The translations under genes and the position numbers were made by a program. Below the pieces are notes generated by a model. The model worked only from the letters and a program-made list of their open reading frames with translations. It did no database searches and was not told where the DNA came from. Positions 21,219 through 31,093 of a stretch of DNA of 64,000 bases are shown piece after piece. Origin of the DNA: Porphyrobacter sp. ULC335 (GTDB lineage Bacteria; Pseudomonadota; Alphaproteobacteria; Sphingomonadales; Sphingomonadaceae); contig NZ_CP078091.1 of assembly GCF_025917005.1 (NCBI RefSeq), positions 1,302,001 to 1,366,000 of the forward strand, given 5' to 3'. How positions within the stretch are numbered: the stretch's first letter is position 1; every line of letters starts with the position of its first letter.

Positions 21219-22774
21219 TGAACGCCCCCAACAAGTCCGGCTGGAAGCCCGAGATGGAACTCTCCGAGGACGGGATGCACAACGGCCCCGCCACCACCAC
21301 CGGCAACCGCGCGCTGATGCTGGAAGAGCCGCTGCTGTTCGAAATCGGCCGCGCCGAAGTGACCGGTGTCGATCTGCCGCCGGTTGACGCCAATGCGCCG
21401 ACGCGTCTCGGCGGCCTTGCCCGCTCGGAAGCGATCGGCCTCGTCGGCCTGACCGAGCCCGAGACGGTGCGCCACTACACTCGCCTGTCGCGCCAGAACT
21501 ACGGGATCGACCTCGGGTTCTTCCCGCTCGGTTCGTGCACGATGAAGCACAACCCGCGCCTCAACGAGAAGATGGCGCGGCTGCCGGGCTTTGCCGACAT
21601 CCACCCGCTCGCCCCGCAATCGACGGTGCAGGGCGCGCTGGAGGTGGTGCACCAGCTCGGTCATTGGCTGTGCACGCTGACCGGCATGCCCGCCGTGGCG
21701 ATGAGCCCCAAGGCGGGCGCGCATGGCGAGCTGTGCGGCATCCTCGCGATCCGCGCCGCGCACGAAGCCCGCGGCGATGCACGTGAAGTGGTGCTGGTGC
21801 CTGAAAGCGCCCACGGCACCAACCCCGCCACCGCCGCCTTCGCCAACTACCGCGTCGAGGATATCCCTGCGACGCCCGAAGGCCGGGTGGATGTGGCGGC
21901 GCTCAAAGCGCGTCTCGGCCCTGATGTGGCGGCAGTGATGATCACCAACCCCAACACCTGCGGGTTGTTTGAAAAGGACTTCCGCGAAATCGCCGATGCG
22001 GTCCATGCAGTGGGCGGATACGTCTATTGCGACGGGGCGAACTTCAACGCCATCGTCGGCAAGGTGCGACCGGGCGACCTCGGCGTCGATGCCATGCACA
22101 TCAACCTGCACAAGACCTTCTCCACCCCGCACGGCGGTGGCGGTCCCGGTTCGGGGCCGGTGGTGCTGTCCGAAGCGCTCGCACCTTATGCGCCGTTGCC
22201 CTTCATCCGTCAGAAGGACGGCGGCGAGTTCTACCTCGTCGAGGAAGAAAACCGCGAGGAGCGCGGGCCGACCTTCGGGCGCATGACCGCTTTCCACGGA
22301 CAGATGGGGATGTTCACCCGCGCGCTCACCTACATGCTCAGCCACGGAGCCGATGGCTTGCAGCAGGTGGCCGAGGATGCAGTGCTTAACGCCAACTACA
22401 TCCTGCGTTCGATGGAGGACATTCTCCACGCGCCTTTCGCGGCGTCTGGCCCGTGCATGCATGAGGCGCTGTTCGGCGACAAGGACTTCACCGAGGGGCT
22501 CACCACGCTCGATGTGGCCAAGGGGCTGATCGACGAAGGCTATCACCCGATGACGGTGTACTTCCCGCTGGTGGTCCACGGCGCGATGCTGGTCGAACCG
22601 ACCGAAACCGAGAGCAAGGCCGCCATCGACCAGTTCATCACCGCCTTCCGGGCTGTGGTGACGCGGGCGCTGGACGGGGACGAGGCGCTGAAGCAGGCGC
22701 CCTATTACGCGCCCCGCCGCCGCCTCGACGAGACCGGCGCGGCAAGAAAGCCCAAGCTCGCGTTCGAGGGGTGA
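21215..22774 (+). CDS. gcvPB: Glycine dehydrogenase (decarboxylating) subunit 2
   Basis: 519 aa PLP subunit of the P protein. The Schiff-base lysine is K300 in [34 protein letters not shown] (about 102-115) and [13 protein letters not shown] (about 195-207) are diagnostic. It is the last gene of the riboswitch-controlled operon. The L protein (lipoamide dehydrogenase) is not in the window. Confidence 0.96.
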   Translation: MMNAPNKSGWKPEMELSEDGMHNGPATTTGNRALMLEEPLLFEIGRAEVTGVDLPPVDANAPTRLGGLARSEAIGLVGLTEPETVRHYTRLSRQNYGIDLGFFPLGSCTMKHNPRLNEKMARLPGFADIHPLAPQSTVQGALEVVHQLGHWLCTLTGMPAVAMSPKAGAHGELCGILAIRAAHEARGDAREVVLVPESAHGTNPATAAFANYRVEDIPATPEGRVDVAALKARLGPDVAAVMITNPNTCGLFEKDFREIADAVHAVGGYVYCDGANFNAIVGKVRPGDLGVDAMHINLHKTFSTPHGGGGPGSGPVVLSEALAPYAPLPFIRQKDGGEFYLVEEENREERGPTFGRMTAFHGQMGMFTRALTYMLSHGADGLQQVAEDAVLNANYILRSMEDILHAPFAASGPCMHEALFGDKDFTEGLTTLDVAKGLIDEGYHPMTVYFPLVVHGAMLVEPTETESKAAIDQFITAFRAVVTRALDGDEALKQAPYYAPRRRLDETGAARKPKLAFEG

Positions 22775-22782
22775 CAGCCCTT

Positions 22783-22899
22783 CTCCCCCTCCCCTTGTGG
22801 GAGGGGGTCGGGGGGAGGGGGCTCCCACGCCAGCTGCTAAGTGGCGAGGCCTGCGGCCTCGTACCCCTCCCCCAACCCCTCCCGCAAGGGGAGGGGGGC
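22783..22899. repeat. Inverted pair of C/T-rich repeats between convergent genes
   Basis: The left arm (about 22783-22820) contains CCCCTCCCCTTGTGGGAGG. The right arm (about 22864-22899) is close to its reverse complement and contains CCTCCCGCAAGGGGAGGGG. About 43 bases separate them. Each arm is itself a hairpin. It sits between gcvPB and the flippase gene and may end transcription from both sides. Confidence 0.65.
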
Positions 22900-22900
22900 G

Positions 22901-24208
22901 TTAGCGAGGTGGTGAAGCGGGGTCCGCCCCTTCGTCGTCCGGCTCGTCCACCACCAGCCGGAACTGCCGCAGGTTCACGATCGCCAGATAGAAGCCGACC
23001 ACCGTCAGCACGCTCGACCCGAGCACCGCAAAGCCTGCGCCCTGCGCGCCCTTCCAGTCGATCGCCATTTCCAGCATCACCAGCGCAAGGATCGTCGGGA
23101 ACAGCCGCACGAGGAAGGCAACATGCGCCTTGCCCGCGGAGATCAGCAGCGATTCAAGGCTCGCGCCCACCAGTTCCACCGCACCCGCGATGCTGAGGAT
23201 GATCATCGCCCAGTAGAAGCCGGTGAACTGCTCGCCCGCGATCAGCGCCAGCCCTTCGCGGCCGAACAGGATCGCGCTGACCACCGCCGTCACCCCGGCT
23301 ATCGCGGCGATGTTCGCCATGCGCCGCGCCATTTCCACCGCGCCGTCCTTGGACTGCACCAGTTCGGGCAGGATCGCCTTCGAGATAGTCTGCGCCAGCG
23401 CGATCAGCGCCACGCCCAGCTGGTTGGCGATGCGGAAACCGCCCGCCAGATAGGCCCCTCCAAATGTACCGACCAGCAGGATCATCACCTGCTTGCCCGC
23501 CACCGCGAGGCTGCCCGACATGTTGGTCGACAGCACGAATTTCCAGACGTCCTTGTGCCGCGAAGGGATCGTGCGCAGGCTGATCGAAGACAGCGGCACC
23601 GGCTGCACCCGCGCGGCGACGATCCACAGGGCAATGGCGGTCGCCACTTCGGACGCGGCGAAGGCGAGGATGAATCCGGTCACATCGGGCATCAGCCACA
23701 GGGCCAGCCCCGCGCCGGTGGTGCGCACGATCGGCTGCACGGCTTCCGCCCAGGTCGCTCTGCCATACTCGGAATGGAGCCGCAGCATCCCTGTCGGCGT
23801 GGTGCGGATCGTCAGCAGCGAGATCACGCAATAGCCAAAGGTCAGCCACATCAGATCGGGCGGCACGTCGAGCCACAGCGGCGCGGTCAGCACCAGCACC
23901 ATCGAAGCGAGCGTGCCGACCGCCACCGAGACCCCGTCGAGCGCAACCGCAAACCCCGTCGCCTCTCGCGCGCGCTGGATATCGACGCCGGGATTGTCGG
24001 GATCGGCCCCCCAGCGGACAATGAACTGCCAGGTCTGGAAGCTGGAAAAGCCGGTGATCGCCTGCCCCAGCGCAATGATCAGCGCGAAATAGCCGAAGGC
24101 TTCGGTGCCAAGCGTGCGCGCGGTGATGGCGAGGTAGACGAGGCTCAACACCGCGTTGAACCCGCGCCCGCCGAGCAGCCAGCCCATATTGGCGAAAACC
24201 TGCTTCAT
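22901..24208 (-). CDS. Oligosaccharide flippase (Wzx/MOP superfamily) membrane protein
   Basis: 435 aa with about 12-14 hydrophobic segments. N-terminal block NMGWLLGGRGFNAVLSLVYL and ARTLGTEAFGYFALI are typical of Wzx-like polysaccharide exporters. By family it moves lipid-linked sugars across the inner membrane. The C-terminal tail is acidic and cytosolic. No glycosyltransferase cluster adjoins it; the nearest glycan genes are the gcv-embedded glycosyltransferase and the polysaccharide deacetylase 1 kb away. Confidence 0.85.
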   Translation of the reverse strand: MKQVFANMGWLLGGRGFNAVLSLVYLAITARTLGTEAFGYFALIIALGQAITGFSSFQTWQFIVRWGADPDNPGVDIQRAREATGFAVALDGVSVAVGTLASMVLVLTAPLWLDVPPDLMWLTFGYCVISLLTIRTTPTGMLRLHSEYGRATWAEAVQPIVRTTGAGLALWLMPDVTGFILAFAASEVATAIALWIVAARVQPVPLSSISLRTIPSRHKDVWKFVLSTNMSGSLAVAGKQVMILLVGTFGGAYLAGGFRIANQLGVALIALAQTISKAILPELVQSKDGAVEMARRMANIAAIAGVTAVVSAILFGREGLALIAGEQFTGFYWAMIILSIAGAVELVGASLESLLISAGKAHVAFLVRLFPTILALVMLEMAIDWKGAQGAGFAVLGSSVLTVVGFYLAIVNLRQFRLVVDEPDDEGADPASPPR

Positions 24209-24384
24209 GATGTGACCGGCGCGGCCTAGCTTTCGGCCTTGGCGCGCAGGGCGGGCAGGGGCAGGTTTACCATGCGCGCGGCCTTAGCCGCAAAGCGAGC
24301 GGTTCGCCAAGTGCGGATGGTGTGGCACTTGCAACAAACGCCCCCGCGCCATGCACCGGACGCGGACCACGTTACTGGAGGACG

Positions 24385-25152
24385 CTAACCTGCGGACGGG
24401 CAGCGCAGCAAGGTTTCCACCTGTTCCGGATCGTCAATCGGGCGAAATCTTGCATAGGGGTTGGGCTGCCAGTCAGGATCTGCGGAGGCCCGCCCGATCT
24501 GGCCAAGGCTGAGAATTGTCAGCTGCTTCCCGTCCGGTGACAGGCGCAGGACGCGCTGTTCATCGAAAGAAATGTCGGCGATGGAAACCGAAGCTTCGAT
24601 CAGGACTTCGTCCGGGTTTCTGCCTGTTGGCTTGACCATCAAGGTGCGCTCGCCGACCTCGGGCGAAACGAAGCCGGCCGGCGTCACGCGGAAGCTGGCG
24701 TAATCGACGCCGCAATCTTTCTTCTCGGTCGCCCATTCGCCAACGAACTGCGCAGGGATCGGATCGGCGCAGCGCCACAGCCGTCTGGCCAATGCGCTTT
24801 CACCTTCGAGATCTTCGATATCCATCGCCATGCGGCGCTGATCGATCGTCAGGCGGATTTTCGCACGCCATTCTCCGCCGCCCCCCGATATGTCCACCAC
24901 CGCATCATAGGCAGCGGGATCGTCGGCGACCTTCTCCAGCGTCAGGATATCGGCACCGCCTTCTTCGGTAATGAGCCCGCTGTCCGAAACCTGCCACAGC
25001 GCGAAAGGCGACGGATTGGCATGGCAAGCCTCAGGCTGGGTGGTCCATTCGCCGTGGAATGCCTCGGGAAGCCGGAGGGCGACCGGCCTCTCTGCGTGAA
25101 GGCCGCCCGCGCCCACAGCGGCCAGCATTGCGGTGAGAACGAGGCGATACAT
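24385..25152 (-). CDS. Secreted protein of unknown function
   Basis: 255 aa. Signal peptide MYRLVLTAMLAAVGAGGLHA. The mature part seems to contain two similar halves: FHGEWTTQPEACHANPSPFA and later FVGEWATEKKDCGVDYASFR, each a GEW-x-T/A-x-C-like start followed by a beta-rich stretch. This suggests a duplicated small beta-barrel domain in the periplasm. The ATG was chosen because the signal peptide begins there; the longer reading adds 31 unrelated residues. No function can be given. Confidence 0.7.
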   Translation of the reverse strand: MYRLVLTAMLAAVGAGGLHAERPVALRLPEAFHGEWTTQPEACHANPSPFALWQVSDSGLITEEGGADILTLEKVADDPAAYDAVVDISGGGGEWRAKIRLTIDQRRMAMDIEDLEGESALARRLWRCADPIPAQFVGEWATEKKDCGVDYASFRVTPAGFVSPEVGERTLMVKPTGRNPDEVLIEASVSIADISFDEQRVLRLSPDGKQLTILSLGQIGRASADPDWQPNPYARFRPIDDPEQVETLLRCPSAG

Positions 25153-25277
25153 CGGGGGAATCCTGTGAACGAAGCGAAGCGACCGAGCGTAGCCGGTGGC
25201 GGACCGTCGCCCAATGGTCAGTAACGTACTGGTGCAATCTGCCATTGCCTGTGGAGATCGGTTTCAGGCACGCTTCC

Positions 25278-26231
25278 TCACTTCTTCTGCGGCTCCGCCA
25301 GCACCTTCTGCTCGAACAGCCAGCTCATCATGTCGGTGCTCATCCACAGCGGCGCGATGGGCGGCTTGATATCGCGTTCCCACGCCATTGCGCCGGTCAG
25401 GGTGCCATAGGCGTAGGGCACGTCGGGCATGGCGGCGGCAAGCTCGACGTCGGCATAGGCCTCGTCGGCGGTGATGATCGTCCAGCCATCGCGCCGCAGT
25501 TCGGCGACAAGATCGGCGATGAACAGCGCGGCGAGATCGGTCTCGTGCAGCAGCATCACCTGCGGCGGCACACGGCCCAACGTGCGCCGGGCCAGCGCCT
25601 CGTGATAGGCGATGCCGCTCATCTGCGATTGCAGGTAGAGCTGTCGCAGCGCGGCCATGTCGATGGCGCGGCCATCGCGCTTGGCATCGATGCTCAGCTG
25701 CTCGAGATGCCAGTCCGACCCGTCGGCGGTGACATAGCCGTTCCTGAGCCCCCGCGCCGCGAGCCCCGCGCGCACGGCATCGCGCCGCGCCTTGTCGCGG
25801 GCGCCCTCGTCGAGATAGGGAAAACGGAACCACGGCCTGACGCCCGGGCGGCCAGCCAGCCAAGCCCCGGCGCGGTCGATGTCGGCGAGATAATCGGCCG
25901 CTTCGGTCTTGCTCAGGCGGGTATGGTCATGGCTGTGATTGGCGATCACGTGCCCGGCCGCGACATAGGCTGAAATCCGCGCTTCGCCGCCTGCACCGTC
26001 GGGGGTGTCGAGCCGTCCGGTGGTCACGAAGAATGCCGCCTGCGTGACATCCGCTTCGCGCAGGGCTGCGATAAGCCGCTGCGCGCGCTCGTCAGGCGTG
26101 AAGAACGCCCCCGCCTGGCGCGGCACATCGTCGAAGGTGAGCGCGATCCGCTTGTCCTGCGCGGCAGCAGGCGCGGCACCCGCAAGGATCAGCGCGCACA
26201 GCGCCATGAGGAATGCGCGCACGCCCTTCAC
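25278..26231 (-). CDS. Secreted polysaccharide deacetylase (NodB homology domain)
   Basis: 317 aa from a GTG that overlaps the mmsA stop (GTGA). Signal peptide VKGVRAFLMALCALILAG ending near AAAQ. NodB motifs are visible: IALTFDDVP (metal-binding Asp pair, about 29-37) and VIANHSHDHTRL (HxxxH). It carries HEALARRTLGRVPPQVMLLHE and a C-terminal LITADEAYAD-like block. By family a metal-dependent N- or O-deacetylase acting on a glycan outside the cytoplasm. Coupling to a dehydrogenase gene is unusual. Confidence 0.85.
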   Translation of the reverse strand: MKGVRAFLMALCALILAGAAPAAAQDKRIALTFDDVPRQAGAFFTPDERAQRLIAALREADVTQAAFFVTTGRLDTPDGAGGEARISAYVAAGHVIANHSHDHTRLSKTEAADYLADIDRAGAWLAGRPGVRPWFRFPYLDEGARDKARRDAVRAGLAARGLRNGYVTADGSDWHLEQLSIDAKRDGRAIDMAALRQLYLQSQMSGIAYHEALARRTLGRVPPQVMLLHETDLAALFIADLVAELRRDGWTIITADEAYADVELAAAMPDVPYAYGTLTGAMAWERDIKPPIAPLWMSTDMMSWLFEQKVLAEPQKK

Positions 26232-27721
26232 CCCATCGTCGGAATCACAAAGGCGTTCGACCCGTCCTGCGAGCCATCCGGCCAGCGCTGGGTGATCTTC
26301 TTGTTCTTCGTCCAGAACCGCAGGCCTTCCGTCCCGTACTGGTCGATATCGCCGAAGCCCGACCGCTTCCACCCGCCGAAGCTGTGGTAGGCGACCGGCA
26401 CCGGGATCGGCACGTTGATGCCGACCATGCCGACATTCACCCGCGCGGCGAATTCGCGCGCGGCGTGGCCGTTGCGGGTGAAGATCGCGACACCGTTGCC
26501 ATACTGGTGCTCGCTGGGCAGGCGCACGGCCTCCTCGAAGTCCTTGGCGCGGACGATTTGCAGGACGGGGCCGAAGATTTCCTCCTGATAGGATGTCATC
26601 TGCGGGGTGACGTGGTCGATCAGAGTGGGGCCAACGAAGAAGCCCTTCTCGTGCCCCTGCAGCGTGAAGCCGCGCCCGTCGACGACGATCTCCGCGCCTT
26701 CCTGCTCGGCCGTGGTGATCCACTGTTCGATCCGCGCCTTGTGTTCAGGCGTGACGACGGGGCCGTAATCGGCGTCAGGATCGTTGGAGACACCGATGCG
26801 CAGCCCCGCGATCGACTTGAGCAGCTTTTCCTTCAGCCGCTCCGCCGTCTCCTCGCCCACCGGCACCACCACGGGCAGCGCCATGCAGCGTTCGCCCGCC
26901 GAGCCGAAGGCCGCGCCGGTCAGATCGGTGACGACCTGATCGAGATCGGCATCGGGCAGCACGATCCCGTGGTTCTTCGCGCCGCCGAAGGCCTGCACCC
27001 GCTTGTTGTTGGCGCTCCCGCGCGCGTAGATATATTGCGCGATGTCGGAACTTCCGACGAAGCTGATCGCGGCGATATCCGGGTGGTCGAGGATCGCGTC
27101 GACCATTTCCTTGTCACCATGGACAACCTGCAGCAGCCCTTCGGGCGCGCCCGCTTCAAGGAACAGTTCGGCGAGGCGCACCGGCACGCTGGGATCGCGT
27201 TCCGAGGGCTTGAGGATAAAGGCATTGCCCGCCGCGCAGGCCATGCCGAACATCCACATCGGGATCATCGCCGGGAAGTTGAACGGCGTGATGCCCACGC
27301 CGATGCCGAGCGGCTGGCGCATCGAATAGACGTCGATCCCCGGTCCTGCGCCGTGGGTGTATTCGCCCTTCATGATCTGCGGCAGGCCGCAGGCGTATTC
27401 GATCACTTCAAGCCCGCGCTGCACGTCGCCGCGCGCGTCAGGGACGGTCTTGCCGTGTTCGCTGGAGAGCATTTCGGCCAGCGACTGCATATTCGCCTCG
27501 ACCAGCTCCTTGAAGGCGAACATCACCCGTGCGCGGCGCTGCGGATTGGTGGCGGCCCAGGCGGGCTGGACGCGCTTGGCGGTCTCCACCGCGCGGGCGA
27601 GCAGCGCGGCATCGCCCAGCGCGACTTCGGCCTGCACTTCGCCGGTCGAGGGGTTCCAGATGGCGTGCTTGCGGGTGGGGGCCGGGCTGTCGCCGACGAT
27701 GAAGTGGTCGATCTGACGCAT
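26228..27721 (-). CDS. mmsA: Methylmalonate-semialdehyde dehydrogenase (CoA-acylating)
   Basis: 497 aa aldehyde dehydrogenase. By family it converts methylmalonate or malonate semialdehyde to propionyl- or acetyl-CoA in valine, thymine or inositol breakdown. Catalytic Cys is in FGSAGERCMALPV. MIPMWMFGMACAAGNAF and FVGSSDIAQYIY are MmsA signatures. It is divergent from the lactonase gene across a 139-bp gap and overlaps the deacetylase start. No other valine or inositol genes are adjacent. Confidence 0.93.
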   Translation of the reverse strand: MRQIDHFIVGDSPAPTRKHAIWNPSTGEVQAEVALGDAALLARAVETAKRVQPAWAATNPQRRARVMFAFKELVEANMQSLAEMLSSEHGKTVPDARGDVQRGLEVIEYACGLPQIMKGEYTHGAGPGIDVYSMRQPLGIGVGITPFNFPAMIPMWMFGMACAAGNAFILKPSERDPSVPVRLAELFLEAGAPEGLLQVVHGDKEMVDAILDHPDIAAISFVGSSDIAQYIYARGSANNKRVQAFGGAKNHGIVLPDADLDQVVTDLTGAAFGSAGERCMALPVVVPVGEETAERLKEKLLKSIAGLRIGVSNDPDADYGPVVTPEHKARIEQWITTAEQEGAEIVVDGRGFTLQGHEKGFFVGPTLIDHVTPQMTSYQEEIFGPVLQIVRAKDFEEAVRLPSEHQYGNGVAIFTRNGHAAREFAARVNVGMVGINVPIPVPVAYHSFGGWKRSGFGDIDQYGTEGLRFWTKNKKITQRWPDGSQDGSNAFVIPTMG

Positions 27722-27860
27722 GGATTGGGGTCTCCTGTCTCTGCCGCCCCAATGCCCCCCGCGAAGGCCTCATGCAAGCCTTGCGGCTCCCCTCAAAAGT
27801 GCTGGCATCGCTGAACGCGGCGGGGCAGGTTGCGCGTGCGACGAGATGCGAAAGGTACGG

Positions 27861-28796
27861 ATGATGGGCAAGACTTGGGGCTGGATTGCAGGACTGGCAG
27901 CGGCGTGGGCGGCCAGCGGTGCGCTCGCTGAAACGCCCGAGACCGAGGGCGGCATCATCATCCCCGAAAGCCTTGAGCTTGCGGCAACCGGATACACCTT
28001 CACCGAAGGTCCGGCGTGGGACGGGGCGCGACTGATCTTCAGCGATATTCCGGGTGACACGGTCTATCTGCTGACGCCGGGAGCGGGCGTGCCGAAAGTG
28101 CTCTACACGCCGAGCGCGAACGCCAACGGCCACACTTTCGATCTGCAAGGCCGGCTGCTCAATGCCGAGCATGGCAGCGGTGAAATCACCCGCTGGACGC
28201 AGGAGGGTGGCCGCAAGACCATCGTTGCGGCCCATGAAGGCAAGCGCCTCAACAGCCCTAACGATGTCGTCGTGCGCAGCGACGGGCTGATCCTGTTCAC
28301 CGATCCGCCCTATGGCCTCGGCCAGCGTGCGGCCGAGCTGGGCTTCTCCGGGGTGTTCGCGCTCGACGAGGCGACCGGCAAGATGGTGCTGATCGACGAT
28401 GCGTTGTCCCGTCCCAACGGCCTCGCGCTCTCGCCCGATGAAAAGGTGCTCTATGTCGGCGACACCGCCACCCAGACGCTGTGGGCCTATGACCTTGCTG
28501 CCGATGGCACCGCTTCGGGCAAGCGGCTGGTCGTCGATGTGACCGACGACAGCAAGCCGGGCCGCGTGGACGGCGTGCGCGTGGATACGGAAGGCCGTGT
28601 CTATTTCACCTGCCCCGGCGGCATCTGCGTGGTCGATCCCGCTCGCAGAGAGGTGATCGAACGGCTTGCCACGCAAAAGCGCGCGACCAACCTTGCGTGG
28701 GGCGGGGCTGACCTGTCGGAACTGTACATCACCGCGCTGACCGATGTTTACCGCGTCAAGACCCGCGCGAAGGGCACCGGTTCGTCGAGCCGCTAG
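27861..28796 (+). CDS. SMP-30/gluconolactonase family protein, exported
   Basis: 311 aa. Signal peptide MMGKTWGWIAGLAAAWAASG with cleavage near ALA. Six-bladed propeller of the SMP-30 family: FTEGPAWDGARLIFSDI (metal-binding Glu), RLNSPNDVVVRSDG (Asn), SRPNGLALSPDEKVLYVGD (Asn/Asp) and KPGRVDGVRVDTEGRVYF. By family it hydrolyses sugar lactones. GAAAGG before the ATGATG decides the start. Its stop codon overlaps that of the convergent M24 gene (shared CTAG). Confidence 0.88.
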   Translation: MMGKTWGWIAGLAAAWAASGALAETPETEGGIIIPESLELAATGYTFTEGPAWDGARLIFSDIPGDTVYLLTPGAGVPKVLYTPSANANGHTFDLQGRLLNAEHGSGEITRWTQEGGRKTIVAAHEGKRLNSPNDVVVRSDGLILFTDPPYGLGQRAAELGFSGVFALDEATGKMVLIDDALSRPNGLALSPDEKVLYVGDTATQTLWAYDLAADGTASGKRLVVDVTDDSKPGRVDGVRVDTEGRVYFTCPGGICVVDPARREVIERLATQKRATNLAWGGADLSELYITALTDVYRVKTRAKGTGSSSR

Positions 28797-30145
28797 CCCG
28801 AGGGGATCAGCGTGATTTCCGTCTGGCGCCCGTCGATATAGCGCACGGTCTCGCCGTCGAAGAAGGCGTCCTCCTCGGTGCGGAAATCGACGCGCTGGTC
28901 GCCCCATTCGGGCACGTTCGCATAGGAGGTCAGCTCGATCGACCATGCCGTGTTCGCCCGGATCGGACCGCTGCCGCGCGGATCAGCCTTCTGGTTGTCC
29001 CAGAAACCGATGCTCGGCCCCGCGCCGTGGCCGTGGTGGCCGATGGGGTGGGTGTAAATCGACGGATCGAGCCCCGCCGCGATGCTATCGGCGCGGGCCT
29101 GTGCCAGCGCATCATTGCCGCTTATGCCCACCTTGAAGGCGCGGGTGAGGAAATCCTGCACCTTGTTGCTGTTCGCCAGCCCCGCACGCAGACCCGCCGG
29201 AGCCGCCGTCTCGCCGGGCTTCAATACATAGGCTAGGTGCTGCGTATCGGTGTTGAGGCGCAAATAGGTGATGCCGAAATCGGTCCACAGCAGATCGCCC
29301 GGCTGGATCACTTCCACGCCTTCAATCATCCCCTTCACGCCCTGCCGCTGGATGGCGACCGAGGGGTGGAACCACGGGTCGAGCCCCAGCGCCAGCAGCC
29401 GGTCGCGGTACCACCATTGCACCTGTTCTGCGGTGGTGACGCCGGGGGTGATGACCTTGCGAGAGAACGCTTCCCCGATCACCGCATGGGCGATGCGTAC
29501 CACGGTGGGGTAGAGTTCCATCTCCGCAGGCGTGCGGGTCTCCAGCCAGCGGATCGCCAGCCCTTCGCCACTGGTGACGCGCTCGTGCAGTTCGGTGGGC
29601 AGGGCGGACATGAAGCGATCATATTGGCTCAGCGTCATGCCATCTGCGAACTGATAGAGGTCCGAGGAGTTGATCGCGATTTTCTTCGGATCGCGCGCGG
29701 CGATGATCTCGGCGACCGCGGCCCATTGGTCGGGCTGCTTGTCCGGGTTCCACGTGGGCGCGAACAGCCCGCCGAGGCCGTATCGGCTGACAGTCAGCCG
29801 CTCGACAGGCTTGCCTTCGCCCGGATCGAAGAAGATCAGGATCGTCCGCCGCCGCGCGTGCATGTTTTCCGCGTCGAGCATGGTGGCGACCACCGGCTCC
29901 TCGAAATATTCGCGCGCGACCAGCAGCCACATGTCCACGCCCTCGGCGCGCATGATCTGCGGGATCAGGGTGTCGAGCCGTTCAGCAAGGATGCGGTTCT
30001 CAAGCGCCGCCCGTTCGCGCGGGGCGAGGATGGCGGGCAGGGCGGGGGCGGCGACCTCTGTTTGGCTGAGCGGCAGGGGTGCGTCAGCCAGCGCAGGCGT
30101 CGCAGCCAACAGCGCCGCGAATGAAATCAAATGCCGTCCGATCAT
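28793..30145 (-). CDS. Secreted M24-family peptidase (Xaa-Pro aminopeptidase-like)
   Basis: 450 aa. Signal peptide MIGRHLISFAALLAATPALA. The C-terminal pita-bread domain keeps the metal ligands: LLWTDFGITYLRLNTDTQ (two Asp), HPIGHHGHGAGPSIG (His), WSIELTSY (Glu) and DFRTEEDAFF (Glu). It is therefore likely an active dimetal aminopeptidase or prolidase in the periplasm. It stands alone between a convergent lactonase and a 62-bp gap to the citryl-CoA-lyase-like gene read in the same direction. Confidence 0.88.
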   Translation of the reverse strand: MIGRHLISFAALLAATPALADAPLPLSQTEVAAPALPAILAPRERAALENRILAERLDTLIPQIMRAEGVDMWLLVAREYFEEPVVATMLDAENMHARRRTILIFFDPGEGKPVERLTVSRYGLGGLFAPTWNPDKQPDQWAAVAEIIAARDPKKIAINSSDLYQFADGMTLSQYDRFMSALPTELHERVTSGEGLAIRWLETRTPAEMELYPTVVRIAHAVIGEAFSRKVITPGVTTAEQVQWWYRDRLLALGLDPWFHPSVAIQRQGVKGMIEGVEVIQPGDLLWTDFGITYLRLNTDTQHLAYVLKPGETAAPAGLRAGLANSNKVQDFLTRAFKVGISGNDALAQARADSIAAGLDPSIYTHPIGHHGHGAGPSIGFWDNQKADPRGSGPIRANTAWSIELTSYANVPEWGDQRVDFRTEEDAFFDGETVRYIDGRQTEITLIPSG

Positions 30146-30207
30146 GCTCGTCCCCTTTGCTGCGCGCCAACAGTGGCCGAGGGGCAGCGCCGGATCAAGC
30201 GGGCAGC

Positions 30208-30990
30208 TTATTCGCTTCCGTCGTCGAACCCGATCCGCTCCGCCGCCGCGCCGCTCATGATGAAGCCGATGGGCCGCTCGGTCTCTTCCTGAAGGTGCGC
30301 GATCAGGCTGGCGGTGCGGGCAAGGAGCGAGATGCCCTTGAGCGCGGCAAGCGGGAAGCCTGCGTCGAGCATCACGGCGGGGATTGCGCCGTTGACGTTG
30401 ATGGGCAGGCCGCGGCCGATAGCCTCGGGCAAAACCTGCTCGATGGTGCGCAGCATGGCGATATGCTTGCCCTCCATCCCGTGCTCCTTGGCGAGGGCGA
30501 GCAGGCGGTGCGCGCGCGGGTCGCCGCCGGAGTGCTGGGGGTGGCCGAAGCCGGGGATCGCCTTCTTCTCGGCCCGCAGCGCCTTGATGGCGGCGATGGC
30601 GGTGGCGGCGGCATCACCGCCCTCGGCATCGGCGACGACCTGCGCATAGAACTTGCCCGCGACCTCGGCGCTGCCCAGCACCACAGAGCCGCAGCCCAGC
30701 AGCCCGGCGGCCACCGCGCCGTGGAAGGCCTCGGGCGCGGCGGCATAGGTCATGCGCGTGGCGACGACGCTCGGCACCAGCCCGTGCTCGGCAATCGCGC
30801 ACAGCACCGCGTCCGCCAGCGCCTTCTGCGGGGCCGAGGGCATGGTGCCCGTCACCAGCAGCCAGAAATAGCTCGTGAAGTCGACATGGCCGATCACCTC
30901 GCTACACAGATCCAACCCCCGCACGGTGATGCTCGTCGCATCCGAGGTGCAAATCGAGGTGACGGCGTTATCCTGCTTGCCGATGCGCAT
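30208..30990 (-). CDS. Citryl-CoA lyase-like protein (citrate synthase superfamily)
   Basis: 260 aa, short relative to citrate synthase but normal for citryl-CoA lyase-type members. Diagnostic block IPGFGHPQHSGGDPRAHRLL (about 162-181) holds the catalytic His, with INVNGAIPAVMLDAGFP after it. By family it cleaves a citryl-CoA-like 3-hydroxyacyl-CoA to acetyl-CoA and an oxo acid. It is transcribed away from the CoA-transferase and IclR genes, with a double inverted repeat in the shared promoter. Acting after the CoA-transferase on a degradation intermediate is the likely role. Confidence 0.82.
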   Translation of the reverse strand: MRIGKQDNAVTSICTSDATSITVRGLDLCSEVIGHVDFTSYFWLLVTGTMPSAPQKALADAVLCAIAEHGLVPSVVATRMTYAAAPEAFHGAVAAGLLGCGSVVLGSAEVAGKFYAQVVADAEGGDAAATAIAAIKALRAEKKAIPGFGHPQHSGGDPRAHRLLALAKEHGMEGKHIAMLRTIEQVLPEAIGRGLPINVNGAIPAVMLDAGFPLAALKGISLLARTASLIAHLQEETERPIGFIMSGAAAERIGFDDGSE

Positions 30991-31002
30991 GGGGCGTGCC
31001 TT

Positions 31003-31034
31003 TTCGTTATTCGAAGTTGATTTCGGTATGCGAA
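31003..31034. promoter_or_regulatory. Operator A: TTCG-N5-CGAA-GTTGAT-TTCG-N5-CGAA
   Basis: Two 13-bp inverted repeats spaced 19 bp centre to centre lie between the divergent lyase and CoA-transferase genes, 60 bases before the latter's ATG. The identical architecture, with the same linker except one base, is found at 34955-34986. A dimer-of-dimers regulator such as the IclR protein encoded 1.2 kb away would fit. Confidence 0.8.
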
Positions 31035-31093
31035 GAATATAGTGTCACATCGACCGCGAGGCAAGCTTTGGGCAATCAGATGGGATTTGTTGG

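Noticed and set aside
26213-27814. 533-codon plus-strand frame opposite mmsA
   Set aside because: The minus strand has clear MmsA motifs including the catalytic Cys; the plus frame is a compositional artefact.
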